This document shows positions 11,347-20,716 of a stretch of 64,000 nt of DNA, piece by piece. How positions within the stretch are numbered: the first letter of the stretch is position 1; each line of letters opens with the position of its first letter. A program made the position numbers and the translations under genes. The notes beneath the pieces were generated by a model. The model ran no database searches and was not told the DNA's origin. It saw only the letters and a list, made by a program, of their open reading frames with translations. Source of the stretch: Salisapilia sapeloensis (Eukaryota; Oomycota; Peronosporomycetes; Peronosporales; Salisapiliaceae); NCBI GenBank assembly GCA_023334545.1, contig JAADVB010000033.1:1-64000 (forward strand). The letters run 5' to 3'.

Positions 11347-11945
11347 ACTTGGTAGTCAGTATCGACCTCCGAAAGGTGGAAGCTATGGGTTCTGAATCAA
11401 ATCGCGTTCTGACGTACTTTGAGACTGGGGTATATGTACATAAATCAGTTCGTAAAATAGCTGAAGGAAGTGCGTTTTAGTAGTGAATATAGTCAACGTA
11501 AATGAATGAACCGAGCGGATGGGAAAATAGTGATCTGTTGAAGTGCTATGGAAACCTGAAGCGATGCTGACATTCGAACAGATCGATCAGCTGAATGATG
11601 GATTTTATAGTCAGCTCAGTTTGGTGAGCATGTCTTTCATGTGCACATGAAACTCTTTCTCGACCTGTTTTCATGGACGTCCTGTGTCTGCTGCCGTACC
11701 AAGTTTTTCAACCTCGTTCGGACTCGAAAAAGAGAGTTAGAAAAATAGGACGAACGTGACATTCTACCAGTTGTGGAAGAGTGTACGCACGTCAGACGCA
11801 ACAGAAAGGACGACAGGCTGAGAAAGCTCCATGGAACTTTGCTGACAAACAACTTGGAACCTAGGAACGAAGAAAGTAGATTATTCGCTTTGATGGTATT
11901 AAATGAAAGATACTTGCTTCCCTACAAAATTGGTTGCGACGTCAC
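11347..11945. other. Intergenic stretch, no gene seen
   Basis: 599 bp between the start codon of the RME-8-like gene and the stop codon of the START-FYVE gene, both on the minus strand. The open frames here (11637-11852 minus, 11773-12015 plus) have no domain and run into or overlap the START-FYVE coding end. The stretch presumably contains the promoter of the RME-8-like gene and the 3' end of the START-FYVE transcript. Confidence 0.5.
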
Positions 11946-13715
11946 CTACATCCAATCGGCTCGACGACTGCCATCATTTGCCAAGGTAGAAGCATCGGCA
12001 ATACCAGTCTTTTGAATCTGTTCGATCAGCTCCTCCCATCCATCTACCGCCGACGCTTCCGAAATACTATCACTCATGGATCCATTCGTTGCGATTAAAC
12101 TATGATCGTCATCCGACTTGCCCATATCTAACATTGGTGTTGTATCGTTGGACATCATTGAGGCGCCACGTAGTGATATTAAGGACGCTGCTCGAGGGCT
12201 AAGCTCATAGGGTACCCCTTCGCATATGGCATCCTCAGGAAGCGATGTAATTCTGGTAGAAACCTCTTTCACGCGACTCGGGTCCACGAGTGTTGTTCCT
12301 GCCTTGGGATTCTCAAACCTACCTGCCAAAACTTCCTGCCGAGCTATTATAAATGTGTTTGTCTCTTTCACCTTCTTATCACATAGGGTGCATATCTCCA
12401 CTTTCGTACGAGATAAGCGAAGCTTTGGTAAGATATCAATGGTCTCCCATTGCAAAATGCAATATCGGCATGCGGAGACTCCACATAAGTCACATACGGT
12501 TGGTTGCTGGAAGAACGAAAAGGTTTTGAGACAGATTTGGCAGCGCGTAGGTAAAGCCGAATCAGGATCGGAGCCCGCTTTGTTAGAACGTCCCTGTGCA
12601 TGCTGGCCTTGGCATAACATCCAACTGAGCTTCTTCCGATTGGCGCAGTAAAGAGCGCGGTCGCTGATCATAAATGCATCTGCAACGAACAAGACAGCTA
12701 TTTTGTCTAAAAGGTTGTTGTAAACTTCATAGTAGCCTTTGATGAACACTTCCACCTCATTATTTGGAAGTTGTCGAAACAATGTGCAGCAGGAGGCTCG
12801 GGCACGTACAACATTTCGCTCCGTCAGACGCGGAATCGACGGCAGATCAATTGCGTGCACGAGTTTGTAACCCACCCTTTCGCCATTATCTCTCCGAAGA
12901 ATACCAGAAGCACAGAGATGCACGCTATCTCGTTTCTTGGCTATTTTGCTGAGGAGCGGTGGAGGACCTACGAGAGCCCATTGAATCTTTATCGATTGAA
13001 ATGGCTGGTCTGCGGTCGGACTCTCGATATAACTGACGACTTGCAAATCGTATATTATGTTGTGTGCTGAAACATTGGTCAGCATCATCCCTTGCTGCAT
13101 TGCAGCTTCATCGTGATAGGTCGCTCCGTACATCACTTCGTCAATCGTACCTTTATTCGTCCCGTGGCCTACGAGGACTCCGGGGTGTGCCACATCTTGG
13201 TCGTATAGATCTGGCATCCGCTCTCCTCGACGGCGAGGATGCCGCTCTTTGTACATTGTGATGTTATTTTGGCTCTTCACAGTTTTCCAGTGCTTTAAGT
13301 TTAACTCTCGTGAGCGAGAGGAGTTGAACCGGTCGTAGTCTTTCAGGGTCTCGTGGATGCAGACCATTGCAATATGTTTCTTTTCAGCTTTCTGTTGATC
13401 ATTCAACTCGAGCTGAGGGAATGTGTCCGCGTGTAAACGCTCAGCCATGGCACTTGATGATTCTAGTGTGTCTTGAGAGAGACTTTGCGGAATGACAGGA
13501 AGAAAGGTTCTGCTCGAGAATGCCGAACGATAGACTGTGCAAAGAAGATACGAATACAAGATGAACTTGCGAGCAGATGATGGTAGCCTCAACTCATCAA
13601 GCATAGCGTATCCATAAACTGGGATCGTGGAAGCTTCGGGGGTCGTAAATGTTCGAACAGCCAGGTTCACTTCAAGAGATGGACTCCTTTTCTTACAAAT
13701 GGACAAAGCTTTCAT
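11946..13715 (-). CDS. START-like lipid-binding protein with FYVE-type zinc finger
   Basis: One open frame of 589 residues from ATG 13715. The conserved part begins near residue 90 with an FPQLELNDQQ segment that in my reading opens many oomycete START-FYVE proteins. The in-frame ATG at 13448 (500 residues) is therefore an equally likely start, and the preceding 89 residues look less conserved. Residues about 90-370 form a START-like lipid-transfer domain. It is followed by a FYVE-type double zinc site: CQIC, CDLC, CRYC and CTLC pairs near 387-450. The RRHHCR phosphoinositide-binding box of classical FYVE fingers is absent, so binding to PI3P is uncertain. The C-terminal tail is Ser/Asp-rich. 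This architecture is expanded in oomycetes; individual functions are unknown. Confidence 0.85.
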   Translation of the reverse strand: MKALSICKKRSPSLEVNLAVRTFTTPEASTIPVYGYAMLDELRLPSSARKFILYSYLLCTVYRSAFSSRTFLPVIPQSLSQDTLESSSAMAERLHADTFPQLELNDQQKAEKKHIAMVCIHETLKDYDRFNSSRSRELNLKHWKTVKSQNNITMYKERHPRRRGERMPDLYDQDVAHPGVLVGHGTNKGTIDEVMYGATYHDEAAMQQGMMLTNVSAHNIIYDLQVVSYIESPTADQPFQSIKIQWALVGPPPLLSKIAKKRDSVHLCASGILRRDNGERVGYKLVHAIDLPSIPRLTERNVVRARASCCTLFRQLPNNEVEVFIKGYYEVYNNLLDKIAVLFVADAFMISDRALYCANRKKLSWMLCQGQHAQGRSNKAGSDPDSALPTRCQICLKTFSFFQQPTVCDLCGVSACRYCILQWETIDILPKLRLSRTKVEICTLCDKKVKETNTFIIARQEVLAGRFENPKAGTTLVDPSRVKEVSTRITSLPEDAICEGVPYELSPRAASLISLRGASMMSNDTTPMLDMGKSDDDHSLIATNGSMSDSISEASAVDGWEELIEQIQKTGIADASTLANDGSRRADWM

Positions 13716-15655
13716 CGCAGATTTGGAAAACCAAAGTTTAAAGTTTGCAGAAGGTCAGTCATCTGTGTCTGCGATGAACGTCGCCATCCTGTATATAGTG
13801 TACGTCCACGAGTTAAACCCTCACTGCTTTTATTGTAAAAATTCCTCTTGCACATAGATATATCATTCTTGGTAAATATATCAAACTTGATAAGACCCAC
13901 ATAGAGTACTTCTCTCACATTCTACATAAAACTGACCGGACGACAAGCATACTTGCCTGCAACCGAGCCCGTGCCTCGTCCTTTGCTATGCTTCCTTTGG
14001 CTGTTTTCTGACTATAGACATTTCAAGCATACGGTAATCGAAATCAGCTACTTACATAGGTAACTCGTTTCGAAATACCGCGTGCAAAATCGCATAGACC
14101 GAGAGCCGAAAAATAAAAGCCAGAGAGGTGAACTTCTAAAACGCTTTTTACCAATTTAGATACCGCCTAATCGCTGAAAATTGGATTTATTAATTCTTTT
14201 ATTAATTAATACAGTACATTATTTAATTATCTTACAAGGTTCACGTGATCGATACTATGCGTCTATCGCACAACCCTTGCAGGAAATTTGTATTATACAA
14301 ACCCATCGAATATGATGAGCTACCTTGTACTTAAATAATTCACACAAGGACGTTGATACACTAGAAAATGACAGCGACGATTCATTCCATGTTTTGTTTT
14401 ATGATCTATCCTATAAATGCATTGTCAAACTCGTTTGCAAATAAAGCAAAGAGCACAACTTTATTCATTAAGACGAAAAGCCCAAACAATCGCATCTTCT
14501 GTTTTGTTGCGTTAATGCACTATAATTTATTGATCATTTAAATTCCTGGTCACGAGGTCTGGATGGCTCCACTGTAAACGAGAGAGCTTGTGTATCCCTT
14601 CGAACTTTGCTCCCAAATAAAAAGAGTTGCATGGTTTAGACGCCAACAGTTATCCATCGTGTGTGCATAAGCTTGATTGACCTCATCTAGAGCAAATGAT
14701 CGATAGAGTTGGAAACATAAGAAGGCAAACAGTGGATTGATACGAAGAATTCATCGCCTTCGACCGATCGTGTGGATCCCTCGGTAACATTTTTATGAGC
14801 TCTGGCACTAAACCCCTCGTCGGTACTACTGTCTACATGTAGCTTCGTCAATATACTAGCTGTTAATACCGCAGTGATAAAGAATATCATTTTCGCGAGG
14901 ACTATTGTGTGGAGCGATAGGCTGCTAACAGGAATATAAAAAGATATAAGCAACTTGAGTTTCGGACACGAACGTGGATATGGAAACCTTCTATCTAAGT
15001 TTCTAGTACCTGCAGCTCAAGGCCAGAATCAGACAGCATAAAACTGTTAAATGGCCTCCAAATCCATGCTGTCTGCATTTGAAGGAACACAAGATGCAAT
15101 TACTTTTTCAAGTAAAGGTAGATCAAAGGTTTGGATACGTATAGAGGAGTTACAAGAGAAAATTATTGCTTCAAATCTTTATAAAGCTTAGAAATCCACC
15201 GCCAGGTCAAAACTGATTACGAGCAGTGTCACACTGGAGTGCATGCATGTACTGAATGGACATGAAACTCTAGCTGTTCACCCAGTTCCAATTATAATGA
15301 TGTAGTTACTGGACTAAGCACGTCTCCATTTTAGCACTAAGCTTTGACATGCAGAAGAAAAGAACTATTGAAGGTTTTATAAATGATGTAGAATTGTTGT
15401 GACATGCAAGCGGATGTCAACCCTACTTCGACAAGCCTAAAAGGAGATCTTTCCGCAGGCACAGAGGGAAATGCGATAAGCTATCAAACGAATATCATCA
15501 TGCATGATGCAACACAGTAGATTGGTTCATCTTTAACGTTTGTTGTATTCTCATCATGTTAAATTGTATCGAAGTATTTAAATTGTCTCCACGACAAGCA
15601 GCAATATATTCCACGATCAAGTCCAACCAATTGCCTATGTAAAATCATCCATGCT
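13716..15655. other. AT-rich gene-poor stretch
   Basis: About 1.9 kb with many short A/T runs (for example around 14170-14240, alternating TTAAT blocks), no tRNA, no recognisable coding domain and no obvious tandem repeat. One short frame with a hydrophobic N-terminus lies at 14687-14890 on the minus strand and is listed separately. The ends presumably hold the promoter of the START-FYVE gene and the 3' region of the GTPase gene. Confidence 0.55.
14687..14890 (-). CDS. Possible small secreted protein or remnant (67 residues)
   Basis: ATG at 14890 opens 67 codons to a stop at 14687. The first 16-18 residues are hydrophobic (MIFFITAVLTASILTK) and would pass as a signal peptide. The rest is polar, with STDEGFSARAHKN and a later VEGDEFF. 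Oomycete effectors have a signal peptide followed by an RxLR and often a DEER box. Here there is no RxLR, and only a vague acidic patch follows, so it is at most a decayed or atypical candidate. It sits alone in a gene-poor AT-rich stretch, which is where such genes are often found, but chance is a fair alternative. Confidence 0.2.
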   Translation of the reverse strand: MIFFITAVLTASILTKLHVDSSTDEGFSARAHKNVTEGSTRSVEGDEFFVSIHCLPSYVSNSIDHLL

Positions 15656-17378
15656 CTACACATGACCTACAACACCCGTCGGGTTTCCTAGAGACGGTCT
15701 CTCCTTGTATTTAAACCGTAGAAAAGCAAAATCATCTCCAGCACGGTCTCGGACACTCCGGTCTAGCCTCGGCAAATGAATGTTCAGCACGTCATCCAAG
15801 AAGCTCGATTGTTCACTTGAAAAGACCGGAATTTCTTCCAGCTCCATTGACTCCAGTGCTACTTCTAATCCAGGTCGCACTGCGTCCCATTCGTTCATCG
15901 TCTCCGTGCACACTTTATCCGACTTCCAAAGCACAGATGAGTACAGTCGACGGAATGTGTTCGGGAGCCACTGCAGCACATTTTCTCTCTTGCTTTCCAG
16001 ATTGAGCTGACTGGTACGCCACAAGGCGACGTTCCCCGAGCAGGATGTAAGCACGATCTTTGCGAATGTTGCCAGGCGGAAAGTAGATTTCGACTTTGCT
16101 ACCTGCTTCTCCCAACTACGTTCCCAAGCTGCCTTATTTTCGGTCGATGTCGTTTGGTCAACAGCATCTCTCGTCTCTATCGGCCCGTTGCCAAGTGTCT
16201 TGAAGAGATAGTAGGCAGTAACCGCGACTCCAGTCGCGATGCCTGCAATCTGTAATCTTTTCCAAAACGTTTTCGACTCCATGTACTCTTGTCGACACGC
16301 CTGCAGCACGGAAATGTGCATTTTTAAGCGAGAAGCAGTGGATTTTAGTAGACTCAAAGTATTATCCGTCGCACGGTCAGGTGCTCTCTGTACTTCTCGC
16401 ACGACTTCCCCGCGTATGCCATCGAACTCATGTTCAAAGATACGACGGACATCCAACGCACTCGTGGCATCAGATAGCTTCAGCTGTGGTTGGGGAACAT
16501 ACATGGTGTAGATGAACGGAAGGTCTTTTCGAGGGATCACTTTGCTTAGATTCCAGCATAACGCTCCATACGCTCGAGCTACGTGCGTTTATTAGTCTCT
16601 GTTTGAACGCATAGATAATTAGAATGTCCGTACCAAAGTCATGGACAGTCTGGAAGTCATCCACTTTGTTCAAAATAAGCAGCATCTTGCTTGATAGGCC
16701 TCGTAATGAACTTGTGAGGACATCGAGTGTCTCAAATGTCGTTCCTGGTTTATCCGGATCGAACATGACGAGGATAACATCAGCACGGTCTGCAAACCAA
16801 CGAACGACCTGCTTGAAGTCGTACCCACGGTCCGTATCCGACCTTCCCTCTGGGGAAGACGTGCCAGGAGGATCGATCATACCGGGCGAATCCACTAGCA
16901 TCAGGCCACCATCGTCCAGTAATGGACTTCCCTTGATCATTTTCAGCTCTACTTGAGAAACAAAGTCCGTTCCAAACAAGGAACGGATATCCTGGAAGCC
17001 ATACTTGTTGTGTCGAGCCATAGAGGCACCATCCATGCGCTCCGGTCGATCGCCGCCGACCATGATCGTAAACGTAGAGTCCGTCGGTGCTCTCCCTGTT
17101 TTCTGTACTTCCTGCCCTAGCATGTGATTGATAAAGGTACTTTTCCCAGAGCTGTGGTTGCCCAAGACAAGCACCATGGGCTGATTCACGGAGCTAAAGG
17201 ACGGGAATTTGGCATCTTGACGAGTACTGTCCATTATAGGTCATATTCAGCATTCCGAGTGTTATATATAAAAATTTAGCATTGCATCTTACTTTTCAAG
17301 ACGTTGGTAGATCGTATTGACCTCCGACTGGATCATGCGGTTGACCTCGCCGGCCACACGCACCTCAGATTCGCCCAT
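15656..17378 (-). CDS. EHD/sarcalumenin-like dynamin-superfamily GTPase
   Basis: Three exons: 17378-17293, 17226-16634, 16578-15656 (533 residues). EHD-type GTPases remodel endosomal membranes. G1 is GNHSSGKS at residues 51-58 and a Thr-containing switch I segment (APTDSTFTIM) follows. G3 is DSPGM, and the EHD-typical RGYDFKQVVRWFADRADVILVMFDPDK comes next as two adjoining blocks. G4 is NKVD. The exon 2/3 junction restores DFGARAYGALCWNLSKVI, as in EHD proteins. There is no C-terminal EH domain; instead a hydrophobic stretch (about GIATGVAVTAYYLF) in the distal half could insert in a membrane, more like sarcalumenin. The short first exon is supported by phase and by Met-Gly start context; the ATG at 17234 is an alternative that would lose it. 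Confidence 0.87.
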
Positions 17379-17516
17379 CTCTCGCTCCCGTTGCTTGTCA
17401 AATTTTGAATTGTATCTGATCTACTCGGACATTTAACCTTTTTAAGATAGAGTTGTGTCCATGGATTATGGATCGTGTTGGCTGGTCAGCCATATTTGGT
17501 CATAACAATAGGAAGC

Positions 17517-18974
17517 ATGTCCACTCGTAAGCGTCGAGGTAGTGCCAAGCCAACATCGGTGTCGAAGCGGAAGAAGGCAGTCGGCGACGATGCATTCGAC
17601 TGGTCAGGAGGTAAAGACGATGAGGTGATTCCATCCGACAGTGATGCAAAGAGCCCTACGTCCGGTGAGAGCGAAGACGAGTCGGACGAAGAGGACCCAC
17701 AGGAGAAGCGTATTCGTCTTGCAAAGGGTTATTTGGATAATATCAAAGCCCAGGAAGGACAAGGCTCTGGTGACGAAGGTGACGAGTTGGATGAAAAAGT
17801 TAGCTCTCGTCTACAAGAGGATGCAATGGAAGCCATGGGCAAGACGTTTAAGCAGGTTGCTGATTACTTGGAAGAGTTCGAGTTTGACGAAGAGTCTACC
17901 AAGTTTTTAAAAGGCCATAGAGTACGTATATCCTACTGTTTAACCCGTATCAAGCTAACAGTTGCATAGCTCCCCGTGACGTCGGTATGCCTATCGGAAG
18001 ATGGCCGGACAGCGTTTTCGTCAGCCAAGGACGGATCTATTTTCAAATGGGACTTGGCGACATCCAAGAAATCCAAGTTGCAACTCCCAGCAGATGATGA
18101 AGCAGGCCAAAAAGCAATCACGGATCACGAACGAGCGGTCTATTCGTTGGCACTTAGCTCCGATGGCAAGTTCCTTGTCAGTGGTGGTGCCGATCGTCTC
18201 GTACGTGTGTGGGATCCTGTCTCGAATGAGCTGCAGGAAAGCTTTTCCGGTCACCGAGACACCGTTTCGTCTGTTGTTTTCCGTAAAAAGTCTCATGCGC
18301 TCTTTTCTGGTTCCTTCGATCGATCTGTGAAGCAGTGGAACTTGACCGACATGGGATACGTCGAGTCTCTATTCGGCCACCAGGCCGAAGTGCAATGTCT
18401 CGCGAGTCTTCACAAGGAACGTGTCGTCAGCTGCGGTCGTGATCGCTCCGTCCGCTTCTGGAAGATCCCGGAGGAAACCCAGCTTGTCTTCCATGGTAAC
18501 CAAGGCTGCTCCTTGGATTGCATTGCGATGGTCACGGAAGAAAGCTACGTCACGGGAGGTGACGATGGCAGTCTCACGCTCTGGTCGAACGGAAGGAAGA
18601 AGCCGTTGCATGTCGTTGAGAATGCGCATGGTGGAAAATGGATTAATAGCGTAGCTGTGTTGCCTCGATCGGACCTCGTGGCGTCTGGATCGAGTGACGG
18701 AGTGATCCGACTATGGAAGGCTGATCTTCAGGCTAGATCGTTGACACAAGTAGCTACGATTCCTATGACCGGTCATGTAAATGCACTGTGCTTTGATGAG
18801 AAAGCGAGGTTCCTCCTGGCTGGTGTAGGCAAGGAGCATCGATTCGGCCGATGGGAGTGTCTGAAAAAGGCACCGAACGGGCTAGCGATCGTGGCGCTAC
18901 CGTCCTTGTCAGACGACGCAGAGGCAGAAGAGGAGGAAGAGGATAGCGAGGTGAGTGAGAAGGAAGATGCATAG
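17517..18974 (+). CDS. RRP9: U3 snoRNP component RRP9 (U3-55K), WD40 protein
   Basis: Two exons, 17517-17921 and 17970-18974 (469 residues), joined in phase 0 to give GHRLPVTSV, as in RRP9/U3-55K. The protein binds the box B/C motif of U3 snoRNA and works in early processing of 18S pre-rRNA in the nucleolus. The N-terminal 110 residues are Lys-rich then Ser/Asp/Glu-rich, with the conserved EKRIRLAKGYLDNI block. The remainder is a seven-bladed WD40 propeller (SAAKDGSIFKWDL-like blade ends, VRVWDP, RSVRFWKI, GVIRLWKA). It ends in an acidic tail. The frame is open upstream to a TTG, but the ATG at 17517 is the only sensible start. Convergent with the SPIRAL1-like gene. Confidence 0.92.
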
Positions 18975-19040
18975 GTAGAAGCGAAAACAATATACGATCG
19001 AAAGAAGTTGATATGCATTGGTTTATACCGTCGAGAACGA

Positions 19041-19433
19041 CTAGCCGAGGGAGAAAGACGAAGCTCCTCCTGGTGGAGCATGGATGCGAGTGATACGACG
19101 ATCTGTCAGTACGTTTCCATTGTTCTGACTTGCGCCCGAGGCGTACTGGTTTGACGATAGCTGCTGCTTATCTTGCTCTACGTCCTTATGGTTAGACTTA
19201 GTCTGGGTTTCCAGACCAGGAATGTCGGCTTTATTGTAGAATGGAGACTCGGGCGATTGCTGTGGCATAGGTCGTTGCGCTCGACGACTGACCCTCTCGA
19301 CAGGGGCCGTATCATCTCCACCACCAAAGATGAGCGAACCCATGCTAGACTGACCTCCAGGTGGACAATGCAGACGTGTGCTCGATCGACTCGAGATGAA
19401 GTTGTCGACGTTCTGCGACTTTGTGTGCGCCAT
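19041..19433 (-). CDS. SPIRAL1-like microtubule-associated protein
   Basis: 130-residue single-exon protein with ATG at 19433. The two ends carry the duplicated motif seen in plant SPIRAL1: near the N-terminus STRLHCPPGGQSS followed by LIFGGG, and at the C-terminus NNGNVLTDRRITRIHAPPGG followed by ASSFSLG. Plant SPIRAL1 has GQNTGNFLTDRPSTKVHAAPGG in the same place. The middle is polar, low-complexity and Gln-rich. In plants these small proteins bind microtubule plus ends and influence directional growth; that role here is inference. The PPGGxSS element also resembles animal Jupiter/HN1 proteins, an alternative family name. It lies tail-to-tail with RRP9, 66 bp apart. Confidence 0.8.
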   Translation of the reverse strand: MAHTKSQNVDNFISSRSSTRLHCPPGGQSSMGSLIFGGGDDTAPVERVSRRAQRPMPQQSPESPFYNKADIPGLETQTKSNHKDVEQDKQQLSSNQYASGASQNNGNVLTDRRITRIHAPPGGASSFSLG

Positions 19434-19672
19434 CGTGAAGGATGATTTGTTGATCCGGGAGGTTTGAGTAGCAGCACCAAAGAAGAGAAGTGAGCGTCAT
19501 ATGAAGAGAGAGCTGTAGCCGGTAGAGTTACGAGCTCGAATTAGATTTCCATGAAACGAGAATTTTGGTGTATTTATACGATTCTTATCCATCGCTGGAC
19601 AAGAGCAAGTCTTATCTGCTTGTATCAGATCCATCTAGGGACTGATTTACTTGTCATGTACGCCTCGGCGTG

Positions 19673-20155
19673 TTATCTGTTGGAAGACAGTGCTTCCAGC
19701 AGGATGTTAAAATCTTCATCAGGGATACTTTCACTGGTGTTGTCGTCGATCTCGGGTAGATCGTTCAGGTCAAAGCTACTGATGAACTCGCCCAACGTCT
19801 TGACATCGTCCTCTGTCAGATCCACGGACGTGGTGCGTGGCACTCCTCGAACTGGGATCGTGACACCACCCTTTGTGGTCGCCATCGCTGGCTGCCCAGC
19901 AGCGATCCGCTGACGCTCCTTTTCCTCGTACTCTTGCTGCATCCGCTGGTCCTCTCGTCGTCGTCGCTCTAACCGGCGCTGATTGAAGTTCGCCTTAACA
20001 CGATGGTATTCACAAAACCGGTGCAGCTGCCCATCCTGCTTCACCGCTCGTTTGTTCGAGCAAGGCTTACTCGGATACTTGCATCGAGCATCCTCATTCT
20101 CAGCACTTGTCGAGATAAGCAAGTGCTGCGCGGCAGAAGCTGTTTGGGAAGTCAT
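19673..20155 (-). CDS. Small Cys/His-motif protein, function unknown
   Basis: 160 residues, single exon, ATG at 20155. Residues about 24-52 carry a compact motif, CKYPSKPC then HRFCEYHR, followed by a strongly basic helix (NQRRLERRRREDQRMQ). Proteins with a similar C..C..H..C..H block followed by an Asn/Gln-Arg helix appear, as I recall, in many oomycete hypothetical proteins and may bind zinc and nucleic acid. The C-terminal half has a TTSVDLTEDD segment and an acidic helical end (ISSFDLNDLPEI, DEDFNILLEAL) that would suit an activation or interaction surface. No named family can be assigned. The 24-bp tandem repeat just upstream lies where its promoter or 5' UTR would be. Confidence 0.75.
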   Translation of the reverse strand: MTSQTASAAQHLLISTSAENEDARCKYPSKPCSNKRAVKQDGQLHRFCEYHRVKANFNQRRLERRRREDQRMQQEYEEKERQRIAAGQPAMATTKGGVTIPVRGVPRTTSVDLTEDDVKTLGEFISSFDLNDLPEIDDNTSESIPDEDFNILLEALSSNR

Positions 20156-20170
20156 CTTGTTTCGATAGAA

Positions 20171-20228
20171 CGTGAAAAGAGCTTGTTTACTTGGCGTGAA
20201 AAGAGCTTGTTTACTTGGGGTGAAAAGC
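20171..20228. repeat. Tandem 24-bp direct repeat (about 2.4 copies)
   Basis: Two perfect 24-base units (20171-20194 and 20195-20218), each containing GTGAAAAGAGCTTGTTTACT, followed by a partial third unit with one substitution up to about 20228. It begins 15 bp upstream of the ATG of the Cys/His-motif gene (minus strand), so it is in the 5' UTR or core promoter. It may simply be replication slippage, or a duplicated regulatory site. Confidence 0.9.
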
Positions 20229-20716
20229 TAGAGTGAGGTCAAGCGTTACGGAAGTACTAGCTCAGCAACATTCGATCTTCAGTGATGATCTAGTGTGATA
20301 AAGGGGAGCAGTCACATGGGTTTACCACATCCTGCGGGTTCACTTTGTAGTAATTTCGAGTAGAGAGATGTACATGGTAATCGAATCGCAGTATCCACTT
20401 CCATATGAACATTCGAACGAGGTCGCATGAGATATATAGTTATTGGAATGACAGCCAGATAGAACTATATTAGCCCACTCTTGTCGCTTCAGGAAAAGTA
20501 TCCTGCGATCTACCACATGGCTTCACCCATGTCATGACTTGACTCATCGCATATGTGCACCCGCAACGTCTGGCAGATAATCGACCGACCAAAGTATCCA
20601 GCTACAAGAGTCTTCTAAGAAACACGGGACATGTTCGTAGCCAAAGAAAGTTTTTTATTCCTGTTTTAGGTTTCTCGTAAAAAAAAGGAAAACGATGCCA
20701 TGTCCGACCAAGAGGT
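20229..20716. other. Intergenic stretch, no gene seen
   Basis: 488 bp between the tandem repeat and the stop codon of the Rab GDI gene. No domain-bearing frame, tRNA or clear repeat. An A-rich run near 20680 on the plus strand (T-rich on the transcribed minus strand) lies just beyond the GDI stop and may be in its 3' UTR. Confidence 0.5.
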
